Assembly: GCA_003564055.1 (NCBI GenBank)
Contig: PWSG01000140.1
Location: forward strand, 1-6,037
DNA from: Syntrophomonadaceae bacterium
GTDB lineage: Bacteria > Bacillota > Dethiobacteria > DTU022
Reading direction: 5' to 3'
Length of the DNA: 6,037 bases
The notes under the pieces were generated by a model that saw only the letters and a program-made list of their open reading frames with translations, had not been told where the DNA came from and made no database searches. Positions 6,004 through 6,037 of the stretch are shown here, piece after piece. Each line of letters opens with the position of its first letter. Position 1 is the first letter of the stretch. The position numbers and the translations under genes were made by a program.

Positions 6004-6037
6004 CAAGCCGCAATCCCGGCCAGAATCAAATAGATCA
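6000..6037 (-). CDS. Possible C-terminal end of a membrane protein (partial)
   Basis: One minus-strand frame reads IYLILAGIAAC and then TGA (6000-6002), with base composition richer in G and C than the intergenic DNA that follows. It could be the last transmembrane residues of a gene that continues beyond the window. The stretch is too short to be sure, and another frame is also open. Confidence 0.25.
   Translation of the reverse strand, partial: IYLILAGIAAC

Noticed and set aside
6006..6020. GCCG/CGGC hairpin near the right edge followed by T-rich sequence as a terminator
   Set aside because: Only four pairs, and the T-run is separated from the stem and overlaps the tRNA promoter.

Overview
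This window looks like chromosomal sequence from a Bacillota (Firmicutes) bacterium, probably of the Clostridia type. The evidence is strong GGAGG-type ribosome binding sites, near-consensus sigma-A promoters, a tRNA with encoded CCA, AT-rich intergenic DNA around moderate-GC genes, and a glutamate 2,3-aminomutase of the type first described in Clostridioides difficile. The acidic stretches in two proteins would suit a salt- or alkali-adapted organism, but that is inference and the genus cannot be read from the sequence.

Everything recognised lies on the minus strand, so transcription runs from high to low coordinates. At the right edge is a possible last scrap of a membrane protein. A good promoter (5975-6003) follows, then tRNA-Pro(GGG) (5854-5930) and a gene for an unrecognised secreted protein of 197 residues (5183-5776). 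That gene ends at a clear intrinsic terminator (5112-5143). The terminator's T-tract runs directly into the -35 box of a near-perfect promoter (5085-5113), which drives a radical SAM aminomutase gene (3800-5038). Its substrate-pocket residues mark it as glutamate 2,3-aminomutase rather than lysine 2,3-aminomutase.

After a 259-base gap with no convincing terminator or promoter comes a complete TAXI-type TRAP transporter cluster: a lipoprotein solute-binding subunit (2533-3540), a DUF1850 protein (1997-2476) and a fused DctQ-DctM permease (5-1939).

The aminomutase would convert L-glutamate to beta-glutamate, a compatible solute in some anaerobes. The few TAXI binding proteins studied include ones that bind glutamate. 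The simplest reading is that the transporter takes up glutamate or a related dicarboxylate and that the enzyme may act on it. The enzyme assignment is well supported by residues; the transporter substrate and the link between the two are inference. No mobile element, CRISPR array or phage gene was seen. The main oddities are the start of the DUF1850 gene, which has a strong ribosome binding site but no ordinary start codon, and the unrecognised secreted protein.
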